Below are positions 45,403 through 53,761 of a stretch of DNA of 64,000 nt, one piece after another. Numbering within the stretch: the stretch's first letter is position 1; each line of letters starts with the position of its first letter. Both the position numbers and the translations under genes were made by a program. A model generated the notes under the pieces. That model saw only the letters and a program-made list of their open reading frames with translations, was not told the DNA's origin and ran no database searches. Source of the stretch: Marinomonas aquimarina (GTDB lineage Bacteria > Pseudomonadota > Gammaproteobacteria > Pseudomonadales > Marinomonadaceae); NCBI RefSeq assembly GCF_900089755.1, contig NZ_FLOC01000012.1, positions 1 to 64,000 on the forward strand. The letters are read 5' to 3'.

Positions 45403-45987
45403 ATGTTGAAGAAGAAATTGAGCTGGTTGGTGGGTGCTGCGGTGGCCGTGATGCTGTCGGGCTGCTCGGATATGAGTGTCAGTGAACAGGAGCTGAATGC
45501 CGAGGTTGCCAAACGACTGGTGACCAGTCAGCCCGATATCATTCAGTTGACCTTAGAAGAATCGACTCTAAACCTTGATTTGCTGATTAAGGAAGCCATT
45601 ATAGACCTCACCGAACGCGATGGTGGCTTGGTGATGGTCAACATGAAAACTGATATTCGTGGCACCTTAAACGTCTTTGGTCAAGATATGAGCATGACGG
45701 CACAACTGGACCCATCGTTTGAATCGGGCTTACGTATCGAAGAAGACCGCGTTTACCTAGTGGGCGCGAAGTTGACGCAAATTGCTGTGCAGGGCAACAG
45801 TATCAGTGATCAAATGTTCCGCAATACATTGGGGTCACTGCATGAAGATTTCGAAAGCGCTTTGGCGCGTTACTTCGATACCCATCCGGTGTATGTGTTG
45901 AACCATTCCACGGCCGAGAAAGCCGCAGCAAGAATGGTAAAAGACATCGTGATCACCGAGGACAGCATTGAGTTTATGATTTTTTAG
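45403..45987 (+). CDS. DUF1439 lipoprotein (YceB-like)
   Basis: This 194-residue protein has a lipoprotein signal (hydrophobic stretch then LSGC, Cys at ~21). The rest has the DUF1439 pattern with SEQELNAEVAKRL near the N-terminus and a beta-rich barrel (INMKT, LNVFGQDMSM). Such proteins have a TULIP-like lipid-binding fold of unknown role. The ATG at 45403 follows the MscS stop by 20 bases, so they are probably co-transcribed. Confidence 0.82.
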   Translation: MLKKKLSWLVGAAVAVMLSGCSDMSVSEQELNAEVAKRLVTSQPDIIQLTLEESTLNLDLLIKEAIIDLTERDGGLVMVNMKTDIRGTLNVFGQDMSMTAQLDPSFESGLRIEEDRVYLVGAKLTQIAVQGNSISDQMFRNTLGSLHEDFESALARYFDTHPVYVLNHSTAEKAAARMVKDIVITEDSIEFMIF

Positions 45988-46042
45988 GCGCACAGGGGGC
46001 GGAAGAGTAGCCTACCCCCGACAATTGAAATGAGGACAACAT

Positions 46043-46522
46043 ATGTCTATTGCAGACAACACAGTGGTGCAATTCCACTACACACTTCGTGAAGGCGACA
46101 CTCTAATCGAGACTTCTGCTGGCAACGATCCTTTGGCTTACCTACATGGCCACGGCAACATCATTCCAGGTCTTGAAAAAGCCATGGTCGGTAAAGCCGC
46201 AGGTGATGAGTTTGAAGTGACGGTACCTTGCTCTGAAGGTTACGGTGAGCGTCAGGAAGATAAAACGCAACAGATCCCTGTGAAGCACCTACACGGCTCG
46301 AAAAAATGGAAGCCAGGCATGGTCGCTAACGTACGTACTGACCAAGGCGTTCGCCAAGTCACTATCGTTAAAGCTGGCCTGAAGCACGCAACCGTGGATC
46401 TTAACCACCCACTAGCGGGCAAAGAGCTAACTTTCTCTGTGCAAATCGTTGATACACGTGACGCCACAGAAGAAGAAATCGCTCACGGTCATGCGCACGG
46501 CGTCGGTGGTCACCACCACTAA
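46043..46522 (+). CDS. slyD: FKBP-type peptidyl-prolyl isomerase SlyD
   Basis: This 159-residue protein has the FKBP fold with insert-in-flap. VQFHYTLREGDTLIETS, GHGNIIPGLEKAMVGKAAGDEF (landmarks) and the Gly/His-rich C-terminus HGHAHGVGGHHH match SlyD. It catalyses prolyl isomerisation, acts as a chaperone and binds nickel or zinc through the His tail. The tail is shorter than in E. coli. An AGGACAAC ribosome site precedes the ATG. Confidence 0.95.
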   Translation: MSIADNTVVQFHYTLREGDTLIETSAGNDPLAYLHGHGNIIPGLEKAMVGKAAGDEFEVTVPCSEGYGERQEDKTQQIPVKHLHGSKKWKPGMVANVRTDQGVRQVTIVKAGLKHATVDLNHPLAGKELTFSVQIVDTRDATEEEIAHGHAHGVGGHHH

Positions 46523-46529
46523 GCACTGC

Positions 46530-46566
46530 CACTTGCCGTCGATTTTATTGATCGACGGCAAGCTTT
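46530..46566 (+). terminator. Terminator of slyD
   Basis: CTTGCCGTCGAT / ATCGACGGCAAG stem with short loop, followed by CTTTT, 8 bases after the slyD stop. Confidence 0.88.
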
Positions 46567-46743
46567 TCACCCCCTCCTGAAATCTTTTCACTTCCCTTAC
46601 TTCCCCTGAAATAGCCCCATTAAACGGGAAAATCCACGGTACTTTGCCGTTATTTCGCTCGATTTACATGCATTTTTGCCAGTTGTGTTCCAAGCTAAAT
46701 GGGTAAAACTTAAAAACCGTTGCTTGACAAAGTTGGCTCTCAA

Positions 46744-46769
46744 TGATTAATTGATAATTATTATCATTT
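46744..46769 (+). promoter_or_regulatory. Fur box upstream of fagA-fumC
   Basis: GATTAATTGATAATTATTATCATTTGC closely follows the Fur consensus of overlapping GATAAT hexamers (GATAATTATTATC is a palindrome). It is 22 bases before the 46790 start, where a repressor would block the promoter. Iron-replete repression is expected. Confidence 0.85.
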
Positions 46770-46789
46770 GCATCAAAGGGGCTTGAGTC

Positions 46790-47158
46790 ATGACTTATCA
46801 CATCGTTCCGTTCTCTGTTATTGAGCAAACCATTAAACGTGGTGTGGCATCCGATTCACCCAAAGTGTTGCACCAATATTTGGACACCAGTGAGACGTAC
46901 GCGGAACAGTTAGGGATTTCTGAGGCGTATGACCTCTACAAGCGCGTGTTTCGCGTATTGCTTGAGACCGTGTGCGATGCGGCAGTACCGATGCACTGGC
47001 GTGAGCTGTGTCTGGATTCGATTCATCGTCCACTGACGCAACTGAAACGCTTTGTAATCACGGACCAAGATGCCGTGGAATACTTCCAGTTAGAACATGA
47101 ACTGCGTGCCCTGAGTCACTACTTTATGTCGAGCAAGCAAATGGGAGTCAGCAAATGA
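46790..47158 (+). CDS. FagA-like Fur-associated protein
   Basis: This 122-residue protein has no catalytic motif. It lies in the same place as fagA of Pseudomonas aeruginosa: directly after a Fur box and just before fumC, in an iron-starvation operon. Helical content is high, with one Cys pair (LLETVCDA, RELCLD) that is not arranged as a metal site. It overlaps the fumC start by 4 bases (ATGA), so translation is coupled. The function of FagA is unknown. Confidence 0.75.
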   Translation: MTYHIVPFSVIEQTIKRGVASDSPKVLHQYLDTSETYAEQLGISEAYDLYKRVFRVLLETVCDAAVPMHWRELCLDSIHRPLTQLKRFVITDQDAVEYFQLEHELRALSHYFMSSKQMGVSK

Positions 47159-48531
47159 ATAGCCGAATTGAAGCAGACAGTATGGGTAAGCTCGAAGTCC
47201 CTGAATATGCCCTCTATGGTGCACAGACTCAGCGCGCGATTAATAACTTCCCAGTAAGTGGGCAATCACTTCCAGAACCTTTTATTCATGCCTTGATCAG
47301 CCTAAAGCAAGCCGCAGCGAGAGCGAATTTACGTCTCGATTGCCTCAGTGAGCCCATGGCAAATGCCATTGATCAAGCCTGTGCAGAGCTGCTCAAAGAC
47401 CCTGAATTGATGAAGCATTTTCCGGTTGATGTGTTCCAAACGGGCTCTGGCACCAGCTCCAATATGAATGCCAATGAGGTGATTGCCACCTTGGCAAGCT
47501 TGCGATTAGGGGAGAGCGTCGGTGCTAACGACCATGTCAATTTTGGCCAGAGCAGCAATGACATCATCCCCAGTGCGATCCATGCCAGTGCGGCGATTGA
47601 GGTCAGTAAACATTTACTTCCAGCCTTGGAGCACTTGAAAAATACGATCCGAGAAAAAGGCCAGACACTCAAGGGCCATACCAAAACCGGTCGCACCCAT
47701 TTAATGGACGCCATGCCGGTGCGCTTTGACCAGGTTTTCAATGGTTGGGCGGCACAACTACAGGACAATATTGATAACCTGAATGCTGTTTTGGCGAAAG
47801 TGACCAAATTGGCTCAAGGGGGCACCGCAGTTGGAACCGGTATTAATGCCCATCCAGACTTTTCTAAATTGATCTGTGAAGAGCTGTCCACCATCAGCAA
47901 GGTGACCTTTAGTCCTGCAGACGACTATTTTGCTTTGATCGGCTCCCAGGATACCGCGGTAGCCCTGTCGGGCATTTTAAAAAGTACAGCCGTGAGCTAT
48001 ATGAAGATCGCCAACGATTTACGTTGGATGAACTCAGGCCCTTTGGCTGGGCTGGGTGAGATCACCTTAGAAGCGTTGCAACCTGGCTCTTCGATTATGC
48101 CAGGTAAGGTAAACCCTGTGATTCCTGAAGCGACCGCCATGGCGGCGGCACAAGTCATTGGTAATGACGCGGCGATTACCATAGGTGGTCAATCAGGTAA
48201 CTTCGAGCTCAATGTCATGTTGCCCATGATTGCTCATAACTTATTGAATAGTATCCACTTACTTACGAGCACAGGCACACTGATGGCGGACAAAGCCATT
48301 GCCACCCTGAGTGTGAATGAAGACAAACTCAACGAAGCCTTGGCTAAAAATCCGATCTTAGTCACCGCCTTAAATCCGATCATTGGCTATCTCAATGCCG
48401 CGGAAATCGCCAAAAAAGCGTACAAAGAAAAACGCCCCGTTATTGACGTAGCAGTAGAAGAAACCGACTTAACCCGTGAAGAACTGGAAGCCCATTTGGA
48501 TCCAGCCCATCTGACCAAAGGCGGACTGTAA
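47155..48531 (+). CDS. fumC: Class II fumarate hydratase (iron-independent)
   Basis: This 458-residue enzyme interconverts fumarate and L-malate in the citric-acid cycle. Signatures are QTGSGTSSNMN, SSND, TGRTHLMDAMP (His catalytic base), and the mobile loop GSSIMPGKVNP. Being iron-free it replaces iron-sulfur fumarases under low iron; the upstream Fur box fits. The ATG overlaps the FagA-like stop. A hairpin follows the stop. Confidence 0.95.
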   Translation: MNSRIEADSMGKLEVPEYALYGAQTQRAINNFPVSGQSLPEPFIHALISLKQAAARANLRLDCLSEPMANAIDQACAELLKDPELMKHFPVDVFQTGSGTSSNMNANEVIATLASLRLGESVGANDHVNFGQSSNDIIPSAIHASAAIEVSKHLLPALEHLKNTIREKGQTLKGHTKTGRTHLMDAMPVRFDQVFNGWAAQLQDNIDNLNAVLAKVTKLAQGGTAVGTGINAHPDFSKLICEELSTISKVTFSPADDYFALIGSQDTAVALSGILKSTAVSYMKIANDLRWMNSGPLAGLGEITLEALQPGSSIMPGKVNPVIPEATAMAAAQVIGNDAAITIGGQSGNFELNVMLPMIAHNLLNSIHLLTSTGTLMADKAIATLSVNEDKLNEALAKNPILVTALNPIIGYLNAAEIAKKAYKEKRPVIDVAVEETDLTREELEAHLDPAHLTKGGL

Positions 48532-48573
48532 ACGAAAAGCAAAGAGCAAGTATGTTCCATCACGGACGATGGA

Positions 48574-48607
48574 ACGGGCTGGGGGATGCAAGCCCCTCCA
48601 GCCCACC
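48574..48607 (+). terminator. Hairpin after fumC
   Basis: GGGCTGGGGG / CCCCTCCAGCCC forms a GC-rich stem, followed by ACCTTTT. It separates fumC from the convergent PepSY gene. Confidence 0.7.
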
Positions 48608-48626
48608 TTTTAGTACGGGCGATTGA

Positions 48627-49976
48627 TTAAGCCCAAACCTTGCGTAGCTTAGGAATAGACAGCAACAGCAAAGCATCCACGACTAAAATAGCAATCATGC
48701 CCACTGTCGCCATCGGAAACAGTAAAGAGACCGGCAACAATAACCAAACCGCATGCTGCCAGCGTTTGAGATCCTTCGGCATAGGCGGCGCCGCAAACGC
48801 GTTAGCAGGACGGCGCTTCCACCACATCACCACCCCCGACACACTCAGCAAGATCACGGCTAAGCAGAACAAAGTGCAAGCCACCAAGTTCCACACGCCA
48901 AATTGTCCCATATGCAGTGCAATACCAAACGCCATCGACTGTGCAAACCAGTTGTAATCCATAAAACCCACATCTGTGATCACCGCGCCAGAGTAGCGGT
49001 CATAATGCACGGTGCGATCGTCCAAAGCGTTATGAATATCGCGCCCCATGGTGCTAGCAGACGTCGTAAAGACACCTTTTTCTCCACGAGGGAAATGCAC
49101 TTGGAACTTGGTAAAGCCCATCTTCTTAGCGTCACGCACCACACGATCTAGGGTGATGGTATTTTGACCAAATACTGGCATATTGGACTCTGGTAATGGC
49201 GCTTGCTCAAGGTTCCAAGGCATCTGCTTCAAACCTTTTAGGTTCAAGTCCTCGTGGGTCAGCGTCGACGAGACATTCTTCGCACTTTGCTCAACTGGAA
49301 AGGTGCTCCAAGCTTGTACCATCTTACCGCCCCAGACACTTGCCCAAGCGAGTCCGGAGATGCAAAAGAACAGTAAAATCACGGCCACCCAAATCCCAAC
49401 CACACTGTGTAGGTCACGCCATAGACTGCGGCCTTTACCGCTGATACGAGTCGCGGCTTGCCAAGCAGATTGTCCACTCTTAGGCCACCACATATACACG
49501 CCGGTCAAAATCAACAAAATGGTAAAACTTGTCGCGATCTCGATCAGCCAATCACCGGTTAAGCCCAACATAAAAGTACCGTGGGTATCGTCCGCCCAAG
49601 TGTACCAAGACTGGGTAATGCTGATGTCACCAGTGACTTCAGCGCGATAAGGGTCAACAAACACCGAGCGCGTATCCTCGCCAACCAGAACCTGGAAGCG
49701 GGTCGCATCGCTGGCATCATCGGAAACATACAGACGCTTAATCGTACTATTTGGGTACTGCTCTGCCACCAATTGGTATTGGGCTTCAAGGGAAACCGGC
49801 TCAGCCGAGACCTGCTCAACCTTGTATAAATCAGAGTGCAACGCGCGCTCGATGATCGGATCAAAGATCATCATTAAGCCAGTGACGGCCAACATAATTA
49901 AAAATGGAACCACATACAGACCAGCAAAAAAGTGCCAGCGCCAAACGGAACGATAAAAGTCCTTTGTACCAAACAT
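48627..49976 (-). CDS. PepSY-associated TM protein (iron-regulated membrane protein type)
   Basis: This 449-residue inner-membrane protein has four to five helices and two periplasmic PepSY-like regions. Landmarks are WRWHFFAGLYVVPFLIMLAVTG (N-terminal), LWRDLHSVVGIWVAVILLFFCISGL and GFMDYNWFAQSMAFGIALHMGQFG (middle). Such proteins reduce ferric siderophores or exchange electrons; conserved His residues probably bind haem. The ATG at 49976 follows AGGA; a longer frame to 50021 has none. The DUF2946-like gene 59 bases upstream supports a metal-uptake setting. Confidence 0.87.
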   Translation of the reverse strand: MFGTKDFYRSVWRWHFFAGLYVVPFLIMLAVTGLMMIFDPIIERALHSDLYKVEQVSAEPVSLEAQYQLVAEQYPNSTIKRLYVSDDASDATRFQVLVGEDTRSVFVDPYRAEVTGDISITQSWYTWADDTHGTFMLGLTGDWLIEIATSFTILLILTGVYMWWPKSGQSAWQAATRISGKGRSLWRDLHSVVGIWVAVILLFFCISGLAWASVWGGKMVQAWSTFPVEQSAKNVSSTLTHEDLNLKGLKQMPWNLEQAPLPESNMPVFGQNTITLDRVVRDAKKMGFTKFQVHFPRGEKGVFTTSASTMGRDIHNALDDRTVHYDRYSGAVITDVGFMDYNWFAQSMAFGIALHMGQFGVWNLVACTLFCLAVILLSVSGVVMWWKRRPANAFAAPPMPKDLKRWQHAVWLLLPVSLLFPMATVGMIAILVVDALLLLSIPKLRKVWA

Positions 49977-50035
49977 TAGAAATCCTGCTACTAAATAGGG
50001 CATACAAAATCGATGCCCCAACAGCGGTCAGGGCA

Positions 50036-50413
50036 TCAGGCTAGTTTTTGATCTTTACTCAACGCAGGATCGAAAGGTGGCGCACGGGCTTGAACGGTAC
50101 GTGGGGTAACCGCCAGCACATCCGAAGTCGGCGCGAAGCTATAATCAAACGCCTTTGAGGGAGCATGGAACACCAACGCCGTTGTGGTGATGTCCATAAA
50201 GAAATGGGTACAAGGACAAGAATGCGAGCTACTGTGCTGGCTCGCTTTATCCTTGTCCGAGGCATCACCACTAAAGACGTAATAGGATTCAACGCCAAGG
50301 GTGGTACAGATCTCGATTCGCTGCGCACCCGTTTGACCAATGCCATTCACTAGCGGTACGGCAAAGTACACTAGCCAGCAGAGGATCAGAAAGACATGAG
50401 AGCGGCGTTTCAT
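50036..50413 (-). CDS. DUF2946-like exported protein
   Basis: This 125-residue protein has a signal-anchor helix and two Cys-containing segments (IEICTTLGVESYYV and HSCPCTHFF) plus a His/Ser-rich middle, as in DUF2946 proteins found by copper or iron uptake genes. It may bind metal in the periplasm. It lies upstream of the PepSY protein with 59 bases between and is on the same strand, so they probably form one operon. Confidence 0.7.
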   Translation of the reverse strand: MKRRSHVFLILCWLVYFAVPLVNGIGQTGAQRIEICTTLGVESYYVFSGDASDKDKASQHSSSHSCPCTHFFMDITTTALVFHAPSKAFDYSFAPTSDVLAVTPRTVQARAPPFDPALSKDQKLA

Positions 50414-50516
50414 CGTAAATAAGAATCGGGTTCGTTTAAAAGTGGCGCAACTTTACGAAAGCTGCTGTGGCGGTGCAAGCAATAATTCCCTTGCCCTTGT
50501 TCAATATCAGCGGGAA

Positions 50517-50786
50517 TTAATCCATATCATCAAAGCGGATTTGCACCTTCGGCTGCTTTGGCTTTGGCGCTTCAGGCAGCTTTAATGGCTCCACGATCTT
50601 CTCCAGACCATTCACCTTAACCTCCAACGCCAGCTGCAACCAACGGCCTAACTTACCTTCCGGCCAGCCCTTATGGTTAAACCACAGTAAATACTCTTCT
50701 GGCAGATCAACGATCAAACGACCTTCGTACTTACCAAACGGCATCGTCTGACGCGCAATATCCAGCAAATCCTGTTTCTCAATCAT
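50517..50786 (-). CDS. DUF3820 family protein
   Basis: This 89-residue protein has the DUF3820 core: MPFGKYEGRLIVDLPEEYLLWF (landmark) and a Lys/Pro C-terminal tail. Family members are called putative quorum-sensing-regulated virulence factors, without proven function. The ATG at 50786 (GGTGG upstream) gives the family's usual MIEKQDLL start; the frame is open to 50816. Confidence 0.8.
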   Translation of the reverse strand: MIEKQDLLDIARQTMPFGKYEGRLIVDLPEEYLLWFNHKGWPEGKLGRWLQLALEVKVNGLEKIVEPLKLPEAPKPKQPKVQIRFDDMD

Positions 50787-50875
50787 AACCACCACCATAC
50801 CCAAACAAGCCCGCATACTACCACAAAACTCCCTTGTAGGAGGGGTATCCTTGCCCCGACAAAATCTCTTGCGCC

Positions 50876-51387
50876 TTTGTGGGAGGGCTGTCCCTGCCCG
50901 ATTGGACTAGCAGCTCCGTAGGCAATGAGAATTCTCAGCTTCGGTGCTTATGACCTACTTTGGCGGCACTATCCCATGTAATTCAATTCGCTTGCGCAAT
51001 CCTCGTACCTCGGCCCCAACGTTGTCTTAATTAAAGAGCGCGCGAATCAAACACATGGGATATCGCTAATAAGCCCGCAATCTCTCGTACGAGCCGACTC
51101 CGCTCGGCGATAGGGCTAGCAGCTTCGCAGTTAATCAGAAGCTCCTAATTTTGTGAGAGGGCTGTCCCAACCTGATTGGTTTAGCAGCTCAGCAGGCAAT
51201 GAGAATTCTCAGCTTTGGTGCTTATCAACCGCTTTGAAGGCTCTATCCCATGTAATTCAATTCGCTTGCGCAATCCTCGTTCCTCGGCCCCGACTTTGTC
51301 TTAATTAAAGAGCGCGTGAATCAAACACATGGGATATCGCTAATAAGCCCGCAAACTCTCCCGTACGAGCCGTCTCCGACCGGCGAT
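50876..51387. repeat. Tandem ~235-bp intergenic repeat, two copies
   Basis: Copy A (about 50876-51110) and copy B (about 51149-51387) agree over most of their length, including GGCAATGAGAATTCTCAGCT, TATCCCATGTAATTCAATTC, GTCTTAATTAAAGAGCGCG and AACACATGGGATATCGCTAAT. Parts of the pair GGGATA/TATCCC are complementary within a copy (CTATCCCATGT and ACATGGGATA), so each copy can form a long hairpin. Fragments resembling its start recur at 50832 and 51411. No protein-coding frame is supported. It replaces the position where an integrase gene would lie in an integron. Confidence 0.8.
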
Positions 51388-51852
51388 TGGTTCTTTCTCT
51401 CTACTCCGAAGTTTTGTAAGAGAGCTGTTGCAGCCCGATCTAGCCTTGGACTCGTAGCACACTGTGTAGATGATTCGTAAAAGGGTTGGAGGGTATCGCA
51501 CGATCCTTGTGGATATATTGTCTGTATCTGTATAAATACACAGTTTATTTTTACATCTGCAAATTAGGTGCCTGTTTTCATGATCTGAATGCTATTCAGT
51601 TTCTCGCTTTGTCATAGAAGCGTCAGCGAAAGTGTATTAAGATCAATAATTAAGCAATACGACAGCCAGAATAATGTGCTGTGGAAAGATGATATATCGC
51701 GCATGCTCGATTTCGTGTTTTGAGTGTTATTGGATAAACCTGAAAAGTGGCGTGAAAGCAGCTTGTTAGAGAGCATTATTTGCGTTCTCTGACACAGCGT
51801 AAACGAGCATGCGCACTATTAAACTGTTATGCACTACAAGGAGTAATCGAAA
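51388..51852. other. Leader region of the cassette array, no gene seen
   Basis: This stretch lies between the tandem repeat and the first cassette gene. It holds a LexA box at 51528-51543 and ends in a GTTATGC core at 51826-51832 placed, as in the other cassettes, ~12 bases before the ribosome site. A 44-codon frame at 51589-51723 has no ribosome site and no recognisable features. No integrase-like segment is visible on either strand. Confidence 0.55.
51528..51543. promoter_or_regulatory. Orphan LexA box
   Basis: CTGTATAAATACACAG fits CTGT-N8-ACAG and differs from the yebG box by one base (C for T). No SOS gene begins nearby on either strand. In integrons a LexA box overlaps the integrase promoter next to the first cassette; here the integrase is missing. 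Confidence 0.75.
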
Positions 51853-52703
51853 TTGTCAGATGACAAAAAAAATAGCAAGATCGGGCTTTGGGAATGGGTT
51901 AAAGCGATATCAACTTTAGCAATAGTTGGTGTGTTTTCCTATAAGGTCTATTTAACCCCAATAAATCTCACTGTTGATTTTCCAACGTTACTTTCTCTTT
52001 TACTCGCCTTGTTTTCAGTAGCGCTAGCAGCACTGTTCTATTTTAAAGCAACAGAAACGAGTAACACGTTTTATGACAATACTTACAATTTCACGAAGGA
52101 TATTGCTCAACTTCTGGTGAAAATTGAGAGTGGGTTTGGGGAAAGATTAAGAAACCTCGATGAAGGATATACTTCAATGCGAGACTCGCTACAACATTAT
52201 GGTAGCAAGCCAAACGATGACGTAGAAGAAACGAAAAAGAAGATAGAAACCGAAAAAGTGAAATGGATAAAGTGGTTCAAGAAAGAAACCAAATTATTGC
52301 CCAGCTCATTGAAAGATCTAATTTGCAGGAAGAAGAAAAATCAAAAATAACTTCAGAGCTACAGGAAAAAGAAGAGGAGCTGGCCGGAGCTCAAAAAGAA
52401 CTTAGCCAAATGAACAAGCGATTGTTCATGGACAGATTAGAAAGAAAGCGAAATTTAAAATCGGGTATTGATTTTAGCAGCGGTGCAATAGACTTTACTC
52501 GCTCCCATGTTTTGAGAAAAATTGGCCTAGAAAGAATATTGGAGGCTCCACGATCACTCGTTACCAAAAGATTCAACTCATTAGCAAATGATTTGCCTAG
52601 AAGGTATATCGAAGACCTTGAGCATGAAGGTTTTTTCGATAGTGGGTTAACAATAGACGGTTATCATATGCTAAAAACGTTGGCAGAACGTGAGCTTGCA
52701 TAA
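51853..52703 (+). pseudogene. Cassette 1: membrane coiled-coil protein, probably frameshifted
   Basis: Two overlapping frames cover this cassette. Frame A (51853-52350, TTG start after AAGGAG) encodes two membrane helices (residues ~12-32 and 40-63) then a coiled coil. Frame B (52263-52703) continues the coiled coil (MDKVVQERNQIIAQLIE...) and ends with a helical domain. In frame A the coil turns into a Lys/Trp-rich tail that looks out of frame. Joining the two by a -1 shift between 52221 and 52263 would give one ~280-residue protein. Lost base, sequencing error or programmed frameshift cannot be separated here. No function is recognised; the stop overlaps the attC. Confidence 0.7.
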
Positions 52704-52745
52704 CAAAGCATTACAGCGGACAAGCCGCTGAATGCGGCGTTAGTG
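52698..52745 (+). other. attC: attC site 1
   Basis: A 48-bp imperfect palindrome runs from GCATAAC at 52698 through CAGCGGACAAGCCGCTG to GCGTTAGTG at 52737-52745. The preceding frame stops inside it (TAA at 52701) and the next gene's ribosome site AAGGA follows after a few bases. It is the shortest site of the array. Confidence 0.8.
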
Positions 52746-52760
52746 CTATCAAGGATTTGA

Positions 52761-53675
52761 ATGATTTCTAATATTCCAACACATGAAGACTTCTATAAAA
52801 CAGGTAAAGAGCTACTGGTGTTCTCATGGGATATAGTTGCAAAGTTATTGCTTAATCTGGATGATGCAGAGTATTTTGGAGTTGATCCAGAGGAAGTGTC
52901 AGAGGAGTATTGGAGCTTAGCTAGCAGGCAGATCAATACAGCACTTGCAATTACTCAGCAAGGTATTGAGTTTCTTTTGAAGGGCCGGATATGTGAAATT
53001 TCCCCATATCTTCTTATCTCTGATACCCCATCGAAATGGCCGTCGCCATATGATTACGAGTCAATTGAATTTAGCAAATTTAGAACTCTTGATGCTCAGG
53101 ATTTAATTAGGGTTCTTGATACATTCTCAGATCAGAAGTTAGATGTTTCTTTTGTTCAGAAATTTAATGATTTGAGGGAAAAGAGAAACGTCATAATGCA
53201 CTCTTTAAGTACTTCTCTAGATGTGCAGTTTAGTGAGGTTATAGAGTCACTGCTTTATATGCATAGTACGCTATTCCCATCCGAGTCTTGGGCGAAAATT
53301 CGTAAAGAGGGGCTATCAAACCACCCTAATTCGGAGCTTGGCAGCTCAGATTTCATAAGCAATGAAATATGTAGAGAGCTATCGATAATAATTGATCTGC
53401 TCACGCCGGCCCAAGCAAAGAAATATTTCAAAATTGACAAAGGCAGAAGAGCTTATTTCTGCCCTGAATGTCACTACGAAGCCAATCATGACGTTGACTT
53501 TGAATTTAAGCTGGCTCGATTAACGTCAAGAGATGTAAGTTGTTCAAGTCTTTATTGTCCGGTTTGTGATTCAGTGTATGAGGTCTCCAGAAACGATTGC
53601 AGCGAAGACAAAGAAGTGTGCCCGGGTAATGTCATTAGCGACACATATTCGATTTGCCTTACCTGTGGGCACTAA
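52761..53675 (+). CDS. Cassette 2: HEPN-like protein with C-terminal zinc ribbons
   Basis: This 304-residue protein is mostly helical. LREKRNVIMHS at ~136-146 contains the R-x4-H motif of HEPN ribonucleases, preceded by a long helix (TALAITQQGIEFLLKGRI) as in HEPN domains. Residues ~238-304 hold Cys pairs CPEC, CPVC, a lone Cys and CLTC, which form two zinc ribbons. HEPN domains cut RNA in toxin and abortive-infection systems; zinc ribbons may bind nucleic acid. The RNase activity is an inference from the motif. The ATG follows AAGGA. The stop TAA overlaps attC 2. Confidence 0.65.
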   Translation: MISNIPTHEDFYKTGKELLVFSWDIVAKLLLNLDDAEYFGVDPEEVSEEYWSLASRQINTALAITQQGIEFLLKGRICEISPYLLISDTPSKWPSPYDYESIEFSKFRTLDAQDLIRVLDTFSDQKLDVSFVQKFNDLREKRNVIMHSLSTSLDVQFSEVIESLLYMHSTLFPSESWAKIRKEGLSNHPNSELGSSDFISNEICRELSIIIDLLTPAQAKKYFKIDKGRRAYFCPECHYEANHDVDFEFKLARLTSRDVSCSSLYCPVCDSVYEVSRNDCSEDKEVCPGNVISDTYSICLTCGH

Positions 53676-53742
53676 CAAGCTCATGTTACCGGATTTATTT
53701 TCCGCTGCGCTCCAAATAAACCGCAAATGCGGGCGTTAACAC
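53670..53742 (+). other. attC: attC site 2
   Basis: About 73 bp from CACTAAC at 53670 to GCGTTAACA at 53733-53741. Inner arms CGGATTTATTT and AAATAAACCG pair, and GCTGCGCTCC sits at the apex, as in sites 3 and 4. The upstream gene's stop lies in the left core. Confidence 0.85.
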
Positions 53743-53761
53743 TACACGGAGGTATTGAAGT

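Noticed and set aside
51340..51500. Leftward frame starting after AAGGATC beside the LexA box, tested as an integrase remnant
   Set aside because: It reads about 50 residues with no IntI-like motif and runs into the tandem repeat; integrase identity is not supported.
51589..51723. 44-codon frame downstream of the orphan LexA box
   Set aside because: Stop-free stretch is short, no ribosome site precedes it, and no similarity is recognisable; a new SOS peptide cannot be ruled out but is not supported.
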